The notes beneath the pieces were generated by a model. That model saw only the letters and a list, made by a program, of their open reading frames with translations. It made no database searches and was not told where the DNA came from. Shown here in pieces: positions 23,253 to 23,378 of a stretch of DNA of 23,378 nucleotides. The translations under genes were made by a program, and so were the position numbers. The stretch comes from JABSOG01 sp041583135 (GTDB lineage: Bacteria; Pseudomonadota; Gammaproteobacteria; Enterobacterales; Alteromonadaceae), in the NCBI GenBank assembly GCA_041583135.1, contig JBFHGJ010000094.1, forward strand, positions 1 to 23,378, given 5' to 3'. Every line of letters starts with the position of its first letter. The stretch's first letter is position 1.

Positions 23253-23378
23253 TCATTCCAAGGCGAGCCAGTCATTGAGCGCTTTTCTGCTAAGGCCAGT
23301 ACCGGCTATTCTTTGCGGTGAGAGTTGTTTGAACTCGGCTGCCATCAGTTGTTCGAAAGCCCCTTGGTCTTGCAATGG
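23253..23378 (-). CDS. C-terminal end of an unknown protein
   Basis: An open frame on the minus strand enters at the window edge and ends at TGA 23255-23253. The visible 41 residues are helical and amphipathic: 'QDQGAFEQLMAAEFKQLSP' then 'RIAGTGLSRKALNDWLALE'. Composition and codon use are gene-like. The family cannot be told from this part. The start lies beyond 23378. It converges with dgkA. Confidence 0.5.
   Translation of the reverse strand, partial: PLQDQGAFEQLMAAEFKQLSPQRIAGTGLSRKALNDWLALE

Noticed and set aside
23180..23275. 31-codon frame starting ATG near 23182 on the plus strand
   Set aside because: No ribosome site, low plausibility, and it overlaps the more gene-like minus-strand C-terminus.

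Overview
The window looks like a chromosome segment from a marine or environmental gammaproteobacterium, most like an Alteromonadales/Shewanella-type genome. The basis is moderate base composition, a tRNA-Phe gene with an encoded CCA end, type I-F CRISPR repeats, and a KefB-type antiporter, RND pump and EptA/DgkA set typical of that group. The genus call is an inference. No cas genes, integrase or complete mobile element are present.

Region 1 (1-4840) is accessory DNA. It opens with the 3' end of an IS66-family transposase whose right terminus stops 15 bp before a type I-F CRISPR array (10 repeats, 9 spacers). The array's leader has therefore been displaced or lost from this side. A membrane-anchored protein with a phage tail-fibre/collar-like C-terminus follows. 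Next comes a one-spacer CRISPR fragment wedged between a dispersed repeat and an apparent parE toxin remnant, then an intact ParD antitoxin and several unrecognised small genes. The roughly 125-190 bp dispersed repeat occurs three times and has some features of an integron cassette site, but it is unproven.

Region 2 (4837-17066) is ordinary chromosomal DNA. It holds a one-pass membrane protein, a KefB/KefC-like antiporter followed closely by a short-chain dehydrogenase, a convergent Bcr/CflA drug exporter, an unlisted 38-residue membrane protein, and a tripartite efflux operon (outer-membrane factor, adaptor, RND permease; each junction is a 4-bp ATGA overlap) closed by a strong terminator. 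A small cyclic-nucleotide-binding protein and a periplasmic solute-binding-like protein lie beyond it on the other strand.

Region 3 (17286-20182) is a recombination hot spot. A tRNA-Phe gene with a good promoter and terminator is followed by two more copies of its last 17 bases, each behind a chain of small hairpins. Then comes a second I-F array (19 repeats, 18 full spacers) with an intact-looking leader. About 127-bp direct repeats bracket it. Its trailer end has been cut, and the cut end, including part of a CRISPR repeat and one spacer, was tandemly duplicated with a 441-bp period running into the 3' end of an hxlR gene.

Region 4 (20157-23378) holds the hxlR regulator, divergent from a YciI-like gene across a perfect 12-bp-arm palindrome, then an eptA-dgkA pair behind PmrA-box-like repeats, and the C-terminal end of an unknown gene on the minus strand. 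EptA moves phosphoethanolamine from phosphatidylethanolamine to lipid A and releases diacylglycerol. DgkA phosphorylates diacylglycerol, so the coupling makes metabolic sense.
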